Shown: in pieces, positions 35,917 through 45,063 of the stretch | Position numbering within the stretch: position 1 is the stretch's first letter | How the letters are laid out: every line of letters starts with the position of its first letter | Origin: Chloroflexota bacterium | GTDB lineage: Bacteria; Chloroflexota; Dehalococcoidia; Lucifugimonadales; Lucifugimonadaceae | DNA: 59,741 bases | Assembly (NCBI GenBank): GCA_002730555.1 | Contig: PCAM01000024.1 | Coordinates: forward strand, 1-59,741 | Direction of reading: 5' to 3' | Position numbers and translations under genes: made by a program | Notes under the pieces: model-generated | What the model saw: only the letters and a program-made list of their open reading frames with translations | Databases searched by the model: none | Told to the model about the DNA's origin: nothing

Positions 35917-37443
35917 TCAGGGTCTCCCGCGACGCGATGCTGCCCGCCCAAGTAGGCGGGCAAGCAGTTCATAGGCTTCTGCTTTGGTACGGACAACGCC
36001 CGACGACTCAGCGTCTCGTAGCGCTCCCAACAACCGACCGATCTCCGATCCCGGTTGCAAACCGAAACGATCCTGAACCTGGTACCCATCTATCAGCAGG
36101 TCTTTTGTGACTCGTTCCGATCCTGGCTCAAGGCCGCGTGAGAGTATATCACTGAGCATCCCAAAATATCGTTGAAATTCAGGCCCATTAAGACGCGGGC
36201 CGCGCGCCGCCAGGTAGTCGCACAGATTAAGCAATACCGTGTCTACGGCGACAGGTGAAACGTCGCGGAAGAAGCGAAGGATTGCTCTATGCGTCGGCAG
36301 TTCGTGATTCGCGCTCATTTGGCCGGGCCGCATGTGCTTCTCGATCATGAGGGAAACATGGGAGATGGTGCGTCTGCTGCAACGAAAACGGGTCAGTAGG
36401 TCCGAAACCATCCGGGCGCCGAGTTCGTCGTGTCGCAAGAATCGTATGCGGCCGTTTGGCCGATCCGGCGTCGGGGGATCGACAGATTTCGTCTCCGGCT
36501 TGCCGATGTCGTGGAGTATGACGGCGATCTTGAACAGGGTCGCGCGCGTCTGGCCGTTTCCTACGATCTCCCGGAAGTAGTCGTCGAACTCCGGACTCCA
36601 CGGGGCTTGTTTGAGGATCGGGTCCGAGGCCCGGAGCCGTGGGTCCATCAGCCGGGTCGCAAAGCCCAGCGCGTGGAGCTGGTGCTCCATAACGCTGTAA
36701 TAGTGATCGTTCGGTTGCTCGAAGTCACGTCCGGCGGTCAACTCCGGCAGCAACACGCCCAGTAGCCCGAGTCGGTCCAGTTCCCTGATCCCGAACTCCG
36801 GTCGATGGCTGGCCATGAGCTTGAAAAACTCATTCCTGATGTGCTCCGGGCTGGTGTTGGCAAGCAGTTGTCCGTTATCCCGGATAACGTCGGCGGTCTC
36901 CGTTTCGATCTCAAACTCGAGCCCAGTGGCGAACCGGACCGCCCTGAAAATGCGGACGGGGTCGTCGAGCAGGTTCCCGGAGCTTGTTTCTCTGATCACG
37001 CCCAGGCGCAAATCCGCTACCCCGCCGTGGGGATCAACGACCACATCCTCTATTGATGCGCCGGCGTCTCGCGCCAGCCACGCCCCCATGGGGACCGCCA
37101 TCGCGTTGATCGTGAAATCCCGCCGTTCGAGGTCGGTCTCGAGGTCGCCATCGAACACAGCAACGTCCAGCCACTTACGCTCATCGGAGGGGTCGATCAG
37201 CCGGAGGAATCCGCGCTCACCGTCTATCATGATGGCGGTGGCGCCGGTCCCCTCAGCGAGCTCGTCCACCAGATCGACCAGTGGGGAAGTTACCGAGAGG
37301 TCGATATCAACCGGGCCGGCATCCGGCCGCTCCGGCAACGAGAGAAGTCGGTCGCGCACCGCCCCACCGACAACGTATGTAGCGACCCCGCGGGCCTCCA
37401 GAAATCCAGCGACACGGACGAGTAGATCATCAGAACGCGTCAT
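35917..37443 (-). CDS. cca: CCA-adding enzyme/poly(A) polymerase family nucleotidyltransferase with HD domain
   Basis: A 508-residue class II nucleotidyltransferase that builds or repairs the 3' CCA end of tRNA. Seen: ATYVVGGAVRDRLL, GPVDIDLSVTS with the catalytic Asp pair, RRDFTINAMA, DPVRIFRAVRFA, and an HD phosphohydrolase domain (FKIAVILHDIGKPET, about residue 310 on). tRNA-Gln above already encodes CCA, so repair rather than addition is needed for that tRNA. It follows def closely. Confidence 0.88.
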   Translation of the reverse strand: MTRSDDLLVRVAGFLEARGVATYVVGGAVRDRLLSLPERPDAGPVDIDLSVTSPLVDLVDELAEGTGATAIMIDGERGFLRLIDPSDERKWLDVAVFDGDLETDLERRDFTINAMAVPMGAWLARDAGASIEDVVVDPHGGVADLRLGVIRETSSGNLLDDPVRIFRAVRFATGLEFEIETETADVIRDNGQLLANTSPEHIRNEFFKLMASHRPEFGIRELDRLGLLGVLLPELTAGRDFEQPNDHYYSVMEHQLHALGFATRLMDPRLRASDPILKQAPWSPEFDDYFREIVGNGQTRATLFKIAVILHDIGKPETKSVDPPTPDRPNGRIRFLRHDELGARMVSDLLTRFRCSRRTISHVSLMIEKHMRPGQMSANHELPTHRAILRFFRDVSPVAVDTVLLNLCDYLAARGPRLNGPEFQRYFGMLSDILSRGLEPGSERVTKDLLIDGYQVQDRFGLQPGSEIGRLLGALRDAESSGVVRTKAEAYELLARLLGRAASRRGRP

Positions 37444-37469
37444 CCAAGAGTTACCCGCCGGCCATTTGT

Positions 37470-38114
37470 TTAAAGTTTCTCAAGGTCCGTTTCGCTGGCC
37501 CCGACTATCTTCTCGGCCTTGACCTCGGCAACACCGTCCTGCATGTCCCCGGCCGTTAGGACCCGTTTCTCTCCCCGGCTTTTCATCAACCCCTCATCCT
37601 CGACCTCGACTTCAAAGGCGTGCCGGTGCTCCGACTCTTCCAGTTTGCTGAGATCGACCAGATCCTCGTGGCTCTTCAGGTGATCCATGTAAAGGATGCC
37701 GTCCAGGTGATCCACCTCGTGCTCAAGGGCCTGGGCGAAAAGTTGATCCGCCGTAAGCCTGAGTTTGGCCCCCCACTCGTTTACGGCACGAGCCTTCACG
37801 CGTTCCGACCGCATGATGGTGCCGAGAAAGCCCGGGACGCTGAGGCAGCCTTCTTCGACCTCGCGCTCTCCGTCGCGGCGGGTGATCTCCGGGTTGACGA
37901 GGATTCTTGCGTCCTCTTCTTCCGGCAACTTGAGGACGATCAAACGCTTGAGTTCGCCGACCTGTGGTGCGGCAAGGCCGACGCCGCCCGCCTCGAGCAT
38001 GGTCGCCACCATGTTCTGAGCCAGTTCGCGGATGGCGTCGTTGACCTCCCGAACCTTGCGCGACTTCCTGCGTAGGATCGGGTCGGGAACGGTTCTTATC
38101 TGAAGGATGGTCAT
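37470..38114 (-). CDS. def: Peptide deformylase
   Basis: Removes the formyl group from nascent proteins. Seen: GVGLAAPQVG (motif 1), EEGCLSVPG (motif 2) and ALEHEVDHLDG (motif 3), which hold the metal ligands Cys and two His plus the catalytic Glu. At 214 residues it carries an extra acidic C-terminal tail of about 60 residues after the catalytic domain (LKSHEDLVDLSKLEE onward), with no known role. It lies between priA and cca in the minus-strand housekeeping run. Confidence 0.95.
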   Translation of the reverse strand: MTILQIRTVPDPILRRKSRKVREVNDAIRELAQNMVATMLEAGGVGLAAPQVGELKRLIVLKLPEEEDARILVNPEITRRDGEREVEEGCLSVPGFLGTIMRSERVKARAVNEWGAKLRLTADQLFAQALEHEVDHLDGILYMDHLKSHEDLVDLSKLEESEHRHAFEVEVEDEGLMKSRGEKRVLTAGDMQDGVAEVKAEKIVGASETDLEKL

Positions 38115-38232
38115 TGTTAGAACGGTGCTGCGGCTACTAAAGGACCGATTGGCCTACGAGTATAGATTCAGTTGCGACGCCGGGAGTTGGGTGAAGATTC
38201 CAGATCCGCCAGAAAAGAAGGATTGCTGGACG

Positions 38233-40776
38233 TCAGGACACCGAAGCCGGGTCGACATCCACAGTCCAGTCACGGCCCAACTGGACGCGATCGAGGAGTC
38301 GTTCCGGGTGCGCCCCCTTAAGGATGATGTGCCATCGAGTCACTCCACGCATACGGAACGGGTAGCTGGGGCTGGGGCCGATAACCTCGCTCCCGGTCTC
38401 GCCGGAAGCGACGCGCTCATCGTTGAGCAGCGCGGCCATGCGTTTCGCCTCCTTTAAGGCAGCGGCTGAGTCGTAGTGCGAGTGTCCTAGCCGAATCAAC
38501 CGGGTGAACGGCGGGTCTGCGTGCTCGCCGCGCAGCCCGATCTCGACTTCGTAAAACGCCTCGAAGTCCTGGGCGGCGGCGGCCTGCACCGCATAATGCT
38601 CGGGCTGGAAGGTCTGGATGATCGCTGAGCCGCCGGCCGGCCCGCGGCCAACGCGCCCGGCGACCTGCGTAAGCACCTGGAAAGAACGTTCCCCGGCACG
38701 GAAGTCCGGTATCGCCAATCCGGTATCCGCCGAGATCACACCCACCAGTGTGACCTCAGGAATATCCAGCCCCTTCGCCACCATCTGGGTTCCGACAAGA
38801 ACCCGGGATTCACCCTTCAGGAACCGGTTCAGGACCTCTCCGTGTGCGCGCGCAGTGCGCGCCACATCTCGGTCCCAGCGCAGCACGCCGACGTCTGGGA
38901 AACGACGCTCAACCTCGGCCACCACCGACTGTGTCCCGCTGCCCATCGGCCGCATGTCTTCGGCGTTGCATGAGAGGCATTTGGCGTTGGGCCGGACGCG
39001 ATAACCGCAGTAGTGGCAGACCAAGCTGTCGATGCCGTCCGGCATGTCGGAACGGTGCATGGTAAGCGATGTGTCACAGCGTCGGCATGATCGAACGTTT
39101 CCGCACTGGCGGCACTGGACGTACGCGGCCGATCCACGCCTGTTCAGGAACAGAATTACCCGGCCGCCGACGTCGAGTGAGTCTTTGATCCCGTCGAGAA
39201 GCGCCCTGCTGAACAACCCGGCGTTCCCCGCCCTGAGCTCTTTCCGCATGTCCACGATTCGAACACCCGCCTGCCCGGCGGCCGTTCGGTGCGAACTCGA
39301 CACGTTCCCGATCCTGGTTTCGTCATCTATCCCCACGCGTGCGGGCAGGCGAAGAAGGTTTATCTCTGATCTCTGGGCGCGCCTGAACGTCTCTATGTCT
39401 GGCGTCGCGCTGCCCATCACCAGCACCGCGCCGTGCTCGGCGCAGAACCGCTCCGCCACCGCCCTTGCGTGATAGCGCGGCGCCGGGTCGTGTTGCTTGT
39501 ACGTCCATTCATGCTCTTCATCGATCACCACTAACCCGAGGTCGTCAATAGGCGCGAAAACGGCGCTTCTTGAGCCCAGGACTATCGGGTAGTCGCCGTT
39601 CGCGATGCGCCACCACTGGTCGAACCGCTCCCCGGGCTGGAGGCCGGAGTGAAGGAGCGCCACCTTGCCCGGGAATCGCGATGCAAAGCGGGACAGGGTC
39701 TGGGGTGTCAGGGCGATCTCGGGCACGAGGATGAGGACGGACCGGCCTAGCTCCATGCACTTCTCGGCGGCCCTCAGGTAGACTTCCGTTTTGCCGCTGC
39801 CGGTGACGCCGTATAGAAGGAACTTGCGCGGCGGACCGGGCTCGTTGCGGGTGATGCGAAGCGCGGAGGCGATGGCGCCAATCGCACCGGCCTGCGCCGC
39901 CGTGGGATCGAGCGGCATCGTCGTCTGGAACTGGTGCTCTCTAAGAGGGTCGCGGTCCACGCGTATCTCGTCGACGCGCAACAAGCCGGATTTCTTGGCC
40001 CAATCAACCCGGGAGCGTCCAAACTCCCTTGCCAGGTCGGCCTGTGTCTCGGTCCCGGGGGCATCGATCACCCGCCGCAACAGCGATGCGCGCTCCATTC
40101 CGCGTGCTCCCGTTCCAGAGTCCAGTTCTTCGGCCGCCTGTTCGACTTCGTCCGGCTTAACGGCCAGCGACAGGACTCGGATATACCTCGGCTTTCCCCT
40201 CTGATGTTCCCATTCGGCACGCGTGACGAGCAGCTTTCTGCGGACCAGTCGATCGATCACCACCCCGCCACTTCTTCCAAGCCGGCGCGCCAGGGTCGAC
40301 CTGCGTACCTCTCCGGCCTCGCGCACCATCCGAAGAGCGCGTTCTTCTCGTGGTCCGATATCTCCGGTCAAAGCCGGATCAGCGGCGCGTTGCGCGTCCA
40401 AGCTCACCCAGGTCCGGAGGCGGCTGGCGAAACCGGGTGGCAGCATCTGGAGAGCCGCCATAAACAGTCCGACCCGGTAGTACGTGGACATCCATGTTGC
40501 GACTTTAATCTGACGCGCCGAAAGCAGGGGTTGCTCGTACGCGACCCGTTCTACGTCACGGGTCTCTTCGACCTCAGGCGTTTCAACGACGCCGAACACT
40601 ATTCCCTGAACGGTCCGAGAGCCAAACGGCACCCATACAAGGTGGCCGGGCACAACGTCCAGTTCGGGCGGAACGCGGTAAGTGAAAGTGCGTTCCTGCC
40701 CGCCCGCGCCGTCAACAGCGACCTGTGCGAATCCATCGCGGCCGTGGTCCGTCGTCGGTTGTGGGCGCGCTTCCAT
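38233..40776 (-). CDS. priA: Primosomal replication protein N' (helicase PriA)
   Basis: Restarts stalled replication forks. Seen in the 847-residue protein: N-terminal DNA-binding domain (YRVPPELDVVPGHLVWVPFG), Walker A GVTGSGKTEVY, DEEH box, GSATPDIET, paired zinc-binding cysteines (CRQCGNVRSCRRCD and CHYCG... CLSC), and GTQMVAKGLDIPEVTLVGV in motif V. The ATG at 40776 is preferred over 40938, where the frame overlaps the end of rplS. It lies between rplS and def. Confidence 0.93.
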   Translation of the reverse strand: MEARPQPTTDHGRDGFAQVAVDGAGGQERTFTYRVPPELDVVPGHLVWVPFGSRTVQGIVFGVVETPEVEETRDVERVAYEQPLLSARQIKVATWMSTYYRVGLFMAALQMLPPGFASRLRTWVSLDAQRAADPALTGDIGPREERALRMVREAGEVRRSTLARRLGRSGGVVIDRLVRRKLLVTRAEWEHQRGKPRYIRVLSLAVKPDEVEQAAEELDSGTGARGMERASLLRRVIDAPGTETQADLAREFGRSRVDWAKKSGLLRVDEIRVDRDPLREHQFQTTMPLDPTAAQAGAIGAIASALRITRNEPGPPRKFLLYGVTGSGKTEVYLRAAEKCMELGRSVLILVPEIALTPQTLSRFASRFPGKVALLHSGLQPGERFDQWWRIANGDYPIVLGSRSAVFAPIDDLGLVVIDEEHEWTYKQHDPAPRYHARAVAERFCAEHGAVLVMGSATPDIETFRRAQRSEINLLRLPARVGIDDETRIGNVSSSHRTAAGQAGVRIVDMRKELRAGNAGLFSRALLDGIKDSLDVGGRVILFLNRRGSAAYVQCRQCGNVRSCRRCDTSLTMHRSDMPDGIDSLVCHYCGYRVRPNAKCLSCNAEDMRPMGSGTQSVVAEVERRFPDVGVLRWDRDVARTARAHGEVLNRFLKGESRVLVGTQMVAKGLDIPEVTLVGVISADTGLAIPDFRAGERSFQVLTQVAGRVGRGPAGGSAIIQTFQPEHYAVQAAAAQDFEAFYEVEIGLRGEHADPPFTRLIRLGHSHYDSAAALKEAKRMAALLNDERVASGETGSEVIGPSPSYPFRMRGVTRWHIILKGAHPERLLDRVQLGRDWTVDVDPASVS

Positions 40777-40879
40777 CAGGCGAGGGTACGCGAAGTGAGG
40801 GCGCGCGCGTGAGCAGACGTTGTCAGATGGAATAATGCCGGTGACAGGCAAACGCCTTAAAACTAGCCACCCGGCCGGC

Positions 40880-41233
40880 TCAGCGGCGCTCTTTGATCCG
40901 GGCGCTGCGGCCGGTGAGGCCACGGAGGTAGTAGGCACGGGCGCGGCGGACCTTGCCCTTGCGAATGACCTCTAAAGAATCGAGAAGCGGGGAGCACACC
41001 AGGAAGGTTCGCTCCACGCCGACACCGTAGGAAACCCGGCGGACCGTGAAGGTCGCCCCGGGGGCGGGGTTGTCGCCTCTGCGGTATCGGCCCTTGAGAA
41101 CAACACCCTCAAACGCCTGGATGCGCTGGCGTTCGCCCTCACGAATCATCACGTTGACACGTACGGTGTCGCCGGATCGAAAATCCTGGATCGTGTCGCG
41201 CGGAGTGGCGTCGACGAGCGTTCGGGCTTCCAT
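40880..41233 (-). CDS. rplS: 50S ribosomal protein L19
   Basis: A 117-residue subunit of the large ribosomal subunit near the 30S bridge. Seen: [47 protein letters not shown] and the ending [17 protein letters not shown]. The ATG at 41233 has an AGAGGG site; the ORF extends to 41620 without other support. In most bacteria it directly follows trmD; here a lipoprotein gene and a 217-base leader lie in between. Confidence 0.96.
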   Translation of the reverse strand: MEARTLVDATPRDTIQDFRSGDTVRVNVMIREGERQRIQAFEGVVLKGRYRRGDNPAPGATFTVRRVSYGVGVERTFLVCSPLLDSLEVIRKGKVRRARAYYLRGLTGRSARIKERR

Positions 41234-41255
41234 CGCGGTTATCCCTCTGTGCAAA

Positions 41256-41272
41256 CCGGGAGTAGATCCCGG
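41256..41272 (-). promoter_or_regulatory. Hairpin in the rplS leader
   Basis: CCGGGA / TCCCGG with a 5-base loop forms a six-base stem about 22 bases upstream of the rplS start on the minus strand. Ribosomal protein leaders often carry autoregulatory structures, but I do not recognise this one. Confidence 0.35.
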
Positions 41273-41370
41273 CGACCTGTGCACGACCGTGATGGCCCCT
41301 GCATCCAGATGCCTCGGATACGCAGTGTGGGACGCGCGCGACGGCCGATATTTAACGAAGTGAGTTTTTG

Positions 41371-41400
41371 ATTGTAGAACCGCGAGGCATCCCACGGCAA
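41371..41400 (-). promoter_or_regulatory. Putative sigma-70-like promoter for rplS
   Basis: On the minus strand, TTGCCG (41395-41400) and TACAAT (41371-41376) are 18 bases apart, followed by a leader of about 130 bases to rplS. This would let rplS and the genes after it be transcribed apart from trmD. Confidence 0.4.
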
Positions 41401-41450
41401 CGGTTCGGGCGAAATCCCGGGTCGAATCAACACCCGACGCGGGCGGGAGG

Positions 41451-42224
41451 TCAGTCGGCCGCAGGCAGCACAACCTCCGGCAGAACAATCGGCTCCGGAA
41501 CGTTGCGGTCGTAGACGACGAATGCCCGTCGTGTGCCACCCAGCCCGATCTCCTGGTCCGGGTTGATGAACGAGACCACGCTTTCCACGTGGAAGTCGCT
41601 GAGCCGTATGGCGAGTTCATGGGTCTGGACGACGCCTCCTTCGAGCCCCGGGACGCTGACGTTTTGGGCTCCGGTAATACGGTAGAACTCGCCGTTGTCC
41701 GGGTCCTCGGGATCCGAGAATTCGAATATCTCCATGCCCGGGATGATCTGGCCCGAGCCTATCCCGAGCGCCTGGTCGTACTCTGACTCGACACGCCAGA
41801 TATCAGTCCCGCGCTCCCGGTAGATGAGGCGGCCGTCGGCGACGATGAACTCCTCCGTCGGATCGTCCGGGCTGTCCGGTATCCCGCGATATCGACCCGG
41901 CAGAGTCCACTCCCCGCGGGTGGTAGATATCTGAACATCGTCTCCCTGCGTGACGACTATTTCGGTCGTGAACCGGAACGATTCGAGCGTCGCAGAGGCC
42001 TGCCCCGCCCGCTGGAGAACGTCGGCCGCAGACAACCCGCCCGATCCGGTGGGCGCCGATCCCGAAATATCGGCCTGGGCGGTGGCGAGGGCTATCTCTG
42101 CCGCCGTCAGACGCGCTCCCTCTGATGACCCGGCGTCTCCCGAGTCCGAGCTGCAGGCAATCGCGCCCGCCAGCAACAGAGCGACCACCGGCAGCAGCGT
42201 TCGCCACGCGGATATCCGGCTCAC
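41451..42224 (-). CDS. Lipoprotein between trmD and rplS, unknown function
   Basis: A 257-residue secreted protein with leader and lipobox AGAIAC (Cys about 24), a short linker, then a domain that looks like an outer-leaflet lipid- or carrier-binding beta-fold ([44 protein letters not shown]). It resembles LppX/LprG-type or DUF-type lipoproteins in general shape, but I cannot assign it. Its GTG start overlaps the trmD stop (GTGA), so translation is coupled. Confidence 0.75.
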   Translation of the reverse strand: MSRISAWRTLLPVVALLLAGAIACSSDSGDAGSSEGARLTAAEIALATAQADISGSAPTGSGGLSAADVLQRAGQASATLESFRFTTEIVVTQGDDVQISTTRGEWTLPGRYRGIPDSPDDPTEEFIVADGRLIYRERGTDIWRVESEYDQALGIGSGQIIPGMEIFEFSDPEDPDNGEFYRITGAQNVSVPGLEGGVVQTHELAIRLSDFHVESVVSFINPDQEIGLGGTRRAFVVYDRNVPEPIVLPEVVLPAAD

Positions 42225-42955
42225 GCGTTCATGGCTCCTTCGTTATCCCCATCCGGGGTCTCCACCAGATCCGGCCGTCGCTCCCGGGTCCGGGCCTCCG
42301 ATTGCTCTCGCCTCCACCTTTCCAGGCGCGCGTGATCGCCAGAAAGCAGTATCTCGGGAACGGTGCGGCCATCCCATTCCGACGGCCTTGTGTAGACCGG
42401 CCCCTGTAGCCTTCCTTCGAGCCCGGATGCGAACGAGTCCGACGGCGCCGAATCGTCCGACCCGAGGGCCCCGGGGATGAGGCGGGTGAGCGCGTCCACA
42501 ATCACGATCGCCGCCGGTTCTCCGCCGGAAATAACGTAGTCGCCGATCGATATTTCCTCATCGACGTGCGCTTCGATAAAACGCTCATCAACGCCCTCGT
42601 ACCGGCCGCAAACCAGTATCAGAGACTCGCTCGAAGCCAGTTCATTTGTGACGGTCTGGTCCAGCCTCCGGCCCTGCGGGGAGAGCAGGATGACGCCCGG
42701 CTCCGGTTCACCCGAGTCGGCGGCGCTGCCCTTCAGATCCAGGACGGCCTCGCCCAGAGGGCCGGGCTTCATCACCATCCCCGCCCCGCCGCCGTACGGC
42801 GTGTCGTCGACCGTCCCATGCCTGTCTTTTGTGTAATCCCGAAGTTGGTGGGTCGTGATCTCGACAAGCCCGTCCGTAACCGCCCGTGAAACGATGCTGG
42901 CCGCAAACGGTCCGTCAAACATTTCAGGGAAGAGCGTGATGATCCTGATTCGCAC
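42221..42955 (-). CDS. trmD: tRNA (guanine-N1)-methyltransferase
   Basis: A 244-residue SPOUT methyltransferase that makes m1G37 in tRNAs with CCG/CGG-type codons and prevents frameshifting. Seen: [55 protein letters not shown] and [23 protein letters not shown] (deep knot). GTG start five bases after the moaB stop. The C-terminal lysine-poor tail is normal. Confidence 0.95.
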   Translation of the reverse strand: MRIRIITLFPEMFDGPFAASIVSRAVTDGLVEITTHQLRDYTKDRHGTVDDTPYGGGAGMVMKPGPLGEAVLDLKGSAADSGEPEPGVILLSPQGRRLDQTVTNELASSESLILVCGRYEGVDERFIEAHVDEEISIGDYVISGGEPAAIVIVDALTRLIPGALGSDDSAPSDSFASGLEGRLQGPVYTRPSEWDGRTVPEILLSGDHARLERWRREQSEARTRERRPDLVETPDGDNEGAMNA

Positions 42956-42957
42956 GA

Positions 42958-43605
42958 TCAGCCCCCGCGCGAACCCTGGCCAGAACCCGAGTCATGGCCA
43001 GAGCGGGTAAACCCCTCGTCCGGGTGCGGTCCGGGTCGGTCGAACAGGATGTCGATAGCGTGGCCCAGCACGGGGAGGATCACCTCCAGCGTCTCCCGGA
43101 CGCCGCGCGGGCTGCCCGGCAGGTTCACGATGAGTGTGCGCCCGCGGACCCCGGCGATGGCGCGGCTCAACATCGCCGCATGCGTGGAAGCTATGGACTG
43201 CGCGCGCATCGTCTCTGCGATCCCCGGCACCGTGAGGTCAATCACGTCCGTCGTCGCCTCCGGGGTCACATCCCGCAGGCCCAACCCGGTGCCCCCTGTG
43301 GTGACGATCAGGTCCACGTCACCGCCATCGGCCCAATCGCGAAGCGCCTCGGATATCTGATCGCGCTCGTCCGGGACCATCACGCGGTGGGCCATCTCAA
43401 ACCCGGCGTCCGTGAGCATCCCTTCGATCGCGTCACCGCTCGTGTCGGCGCGATTGCCCGCCGCCCCGGCATCGCTGCTGGTGAGGACAGCGAAACGGCG
43501 GCGTCCTGCGGCACCATAATCGCCGCCATGTGAATGCCCGTCACCGTGAGGGCTCTGGTGGCCTTCGTGTTCGGGCGAGTCGTGATCGTGGGCATCGTGA
43601 GTCAT
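42958..43605 (-). CDS. Molybdenum cofactor biosynthesis protein (MoaB/MogA family) with His-rich N-terminus
   Basis: A 215-residue protein. The fold for binding molybdopterin is clear: [35 protein letters not shown], and NLPGSPRG. It adenylates molybdopterin before molybdenum insertion. The first 30 residues, starting at the ATG 43605 ([20 protein letters not shown]), are very rich in His, Asp and Gly and could bind metal. The ORF edge at 43686 has no support. It is the first gene before trmD and would serve the AioA-like molybdoenzyme at 55 kb. Confidence 0.85.
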   Translation of the reverse strand: MTHDAHDHDSPEHEGHQSPHGDGHSHGGDYGAAGRRRFAVLTSSDAGAAGNRADTSGDAIEGMLTDAGFEMAHRVMVPDERDQISEALRDWADGGDVDLIVTTGGTGLGLRDVTPEATTDVIDLTVPGIAETMRAQSIASTHAAMLSRAIAGVRGRTLIVNLPGSPRGVRETLEVILPVLGHAIDILFDRPGPHPDEGFTRSGHDSGSGQGSRGG

Positions 43606-43984
43606 GGAAGAAACGATGCTAGCACGACGCGGGACCGGGCTACCCCGCGACGGCAAACGCCCGCCAGGCACTCGCGACCAATTCACGCCGTTCCGGAAAT
43701 GTGTCTAAACGCGTAATTCGCCTCACTAGCGAAAACGCGACGTGGATTGGTACCTATATACGGGTGCGGACGCGGAACTCCCACAACGTGGTTCCGGCGC
43801 CCGTCAATTCAGGCCTGAATCCTTCAGGCAACCGACCCTCTCCGGCGTCTCACTCATCCAGGAATTCGATCAGGAATCGGCCCGCCAATTGCTGTCCACC
43901 ACGCTCTCCACGCATTCGGTTACGACACTACGATGTGCCGACGTGGAGGCACGTTCGAGCCTCCACGACCCGAAGATCGTCCAG
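43606..43984. other. Intergenic region between moaB and rsmH (divergent)
   Basis: A 379-base gap between divergent moaB and rsmH that should carry promoters for both. An open frame extends upstream from rsmH to 43742, but it has no family match. The hairpin CGTGGAGGC (43942-43950) / GCCTCCACG (43959-43967), nine perfect base pairs, lies 18 bases before the rsmH ATG. No clear mraZ gene or mraZ-type repeats are seen. Confidence 0.5.
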
Positions 43985-44920
43985 ATGCCTGAGACACGTC
44001 ACGTCCCGGTCATGGTTCCGGAGGTGTTGCGCGCCCTGAAAGTGGAGCCAGGCGGGGTCTATATCGACGCCAATCTTGGTGAGGGCGGCCACACCGAAGC
44101 GATCCTCCGGGCGAGCGTTCCAGACGGTACAGTACTCGGTATCGACGCCGATAACGAAGCCATCGCTTCAGCGGTCCATCGGCTGTCCGGCGATGAAGGA
44201 ATGGTCAGCCGGCTGACGGCGGCCAACGCCAATTTCAGAGATATCCAGGCGATCGCCGCCGAGGCCGGGATCGGTCCGGTCGACGGCATCCTGTTCGACC
44301 TCGGCCTCTCCTCGCTGCAGCTTGATACCGAGGAACGCGGCTTCAGCTTCCGCCGGTCGGACCCGCTGGACATGCGGTTCGACGTACGGCAGACGGTCAC
44401 GGCGGACGACATCGTCAACCGTTACGGTAGGGACGAACTTGCCGACGTTATTTACCAGTACGGCGAAGAACGCGCGTCACGACGCATCGCGGCGGCGATA
44501 GTCGCCGCACGCCCGATCCAGACGGCGATCCGGCTGGCGGACGTTATCGCCGGCGCCGTGCCCCGTCGGGGCTCACGCCGCATCCATCCGGCGACCAGGA
44601 CGTTCCAGGCGCTGAGGATAGCTGTGAACGACGAGCTCAACGCGCTTGAGGCCGGGCTGACCCAGGCGATCTCGCTGCTCAAGCCCGGTGGCCGCCTCGT
44701 GGTCCTCGCCTACCACTCCCTCGAGGACGGGATCGTCAAAAACCTGTTCCGGCAAGAAGCAACGGACTGCATCTGCCCGCCAGAACGACCGATATGTGAT
44801 TGCGGCCACGCCGCGCTTGTCTCGCTGGTATCCCGGCGGGTCATCAAGCCGGCTAGGGCGGAGATCGAAGGGAACCCGAGGGGCCGGAGCGCAAGGCTCA
44901 GGGCGGTGGAACGGCTATGA
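43985..44920 (+). CDS. rsmH: 16S rRNA (cytosine-N4)-methyltransferase
   Basis: Methylates C1402 of 16S rRNA using SAM; 311 residues. Seen: HVPVMVPEVLRAL, YIDANLGEGGHTEAIL (SAM motif I), LGIDADNEAI, DGILFDLGLSSLQLD, the RGFSFRRSDPLDMRFD segment and SLLKPGGRLVVLAYHSLEDGIVKN. The ATG at 43985 is preferred over the ORF edge at 43742. First gene of the division cluster, with no mur genes following. Its TGA overlaps the ATG of a 48-codon ORF. Confidence 0.95.
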   Translation: MPETRHVPVMVPEVLRALKVEPGGVYIDANLGEGGHTEAILRASVPDGTVLGIDADNEAIASAVHRLSGDEGMVSRLTAANANFRDIQAIAAEAGIGPVDGILFDLGLSSLQLDTEERGFSFRRSDPLDMRFDVRQTVTADDIVNRYGRDELADVIYQYGEERASRRIAAAIVAARPIQTAIRLADVIAGAVPRRGSRRIHPATRTFQALRIAVNDELNALEAGLTQAISLLKPGGRLVVLAYHSLEDGIVKNLFRQEATDCICPPERPICDCGHAALVSLVSRRVIKPARAEIEGNPRGRSARLRAVERL

Positions 44921-45063
44921 GGCACTTCACTCTCCACCATTCCTGCAAACCTCCCGATACGTGGCGGAGCCAGGCTTACACGTGGCACGACCAGGGGGTA
45001 GACCGAGAAGATCAGGCAACGGGCGATTCTGAACACGGGTATCTGACGGGGACAGGAAAATGA
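44917..45063 (+). CDS. Small ORF bridging rsmH and ftsA (48 codons)
   Basis: The ATG overlaps the rsmH stop (ATGA) and its TGA overlaps the ftsA start (ATGA). The predicted 48-residue peptide is polar and has no membrane segment, so it is not an FtsL. No family recognised. The position, with a four-base overlap on each side, argues for translation; chance openness at this length is not negligible. Confidence 0.3.
   Translation: MRHFTLHHSCKPPDTWRSQAYTWHDQGVDREDQATGDSEHGYLTGTGK

Noticed and set aside
43742..43984. Upstream extension of the rsmH frame by 81 codons
   Set aside because: The sequence has no family match, and the conserved protein begins at 43985.
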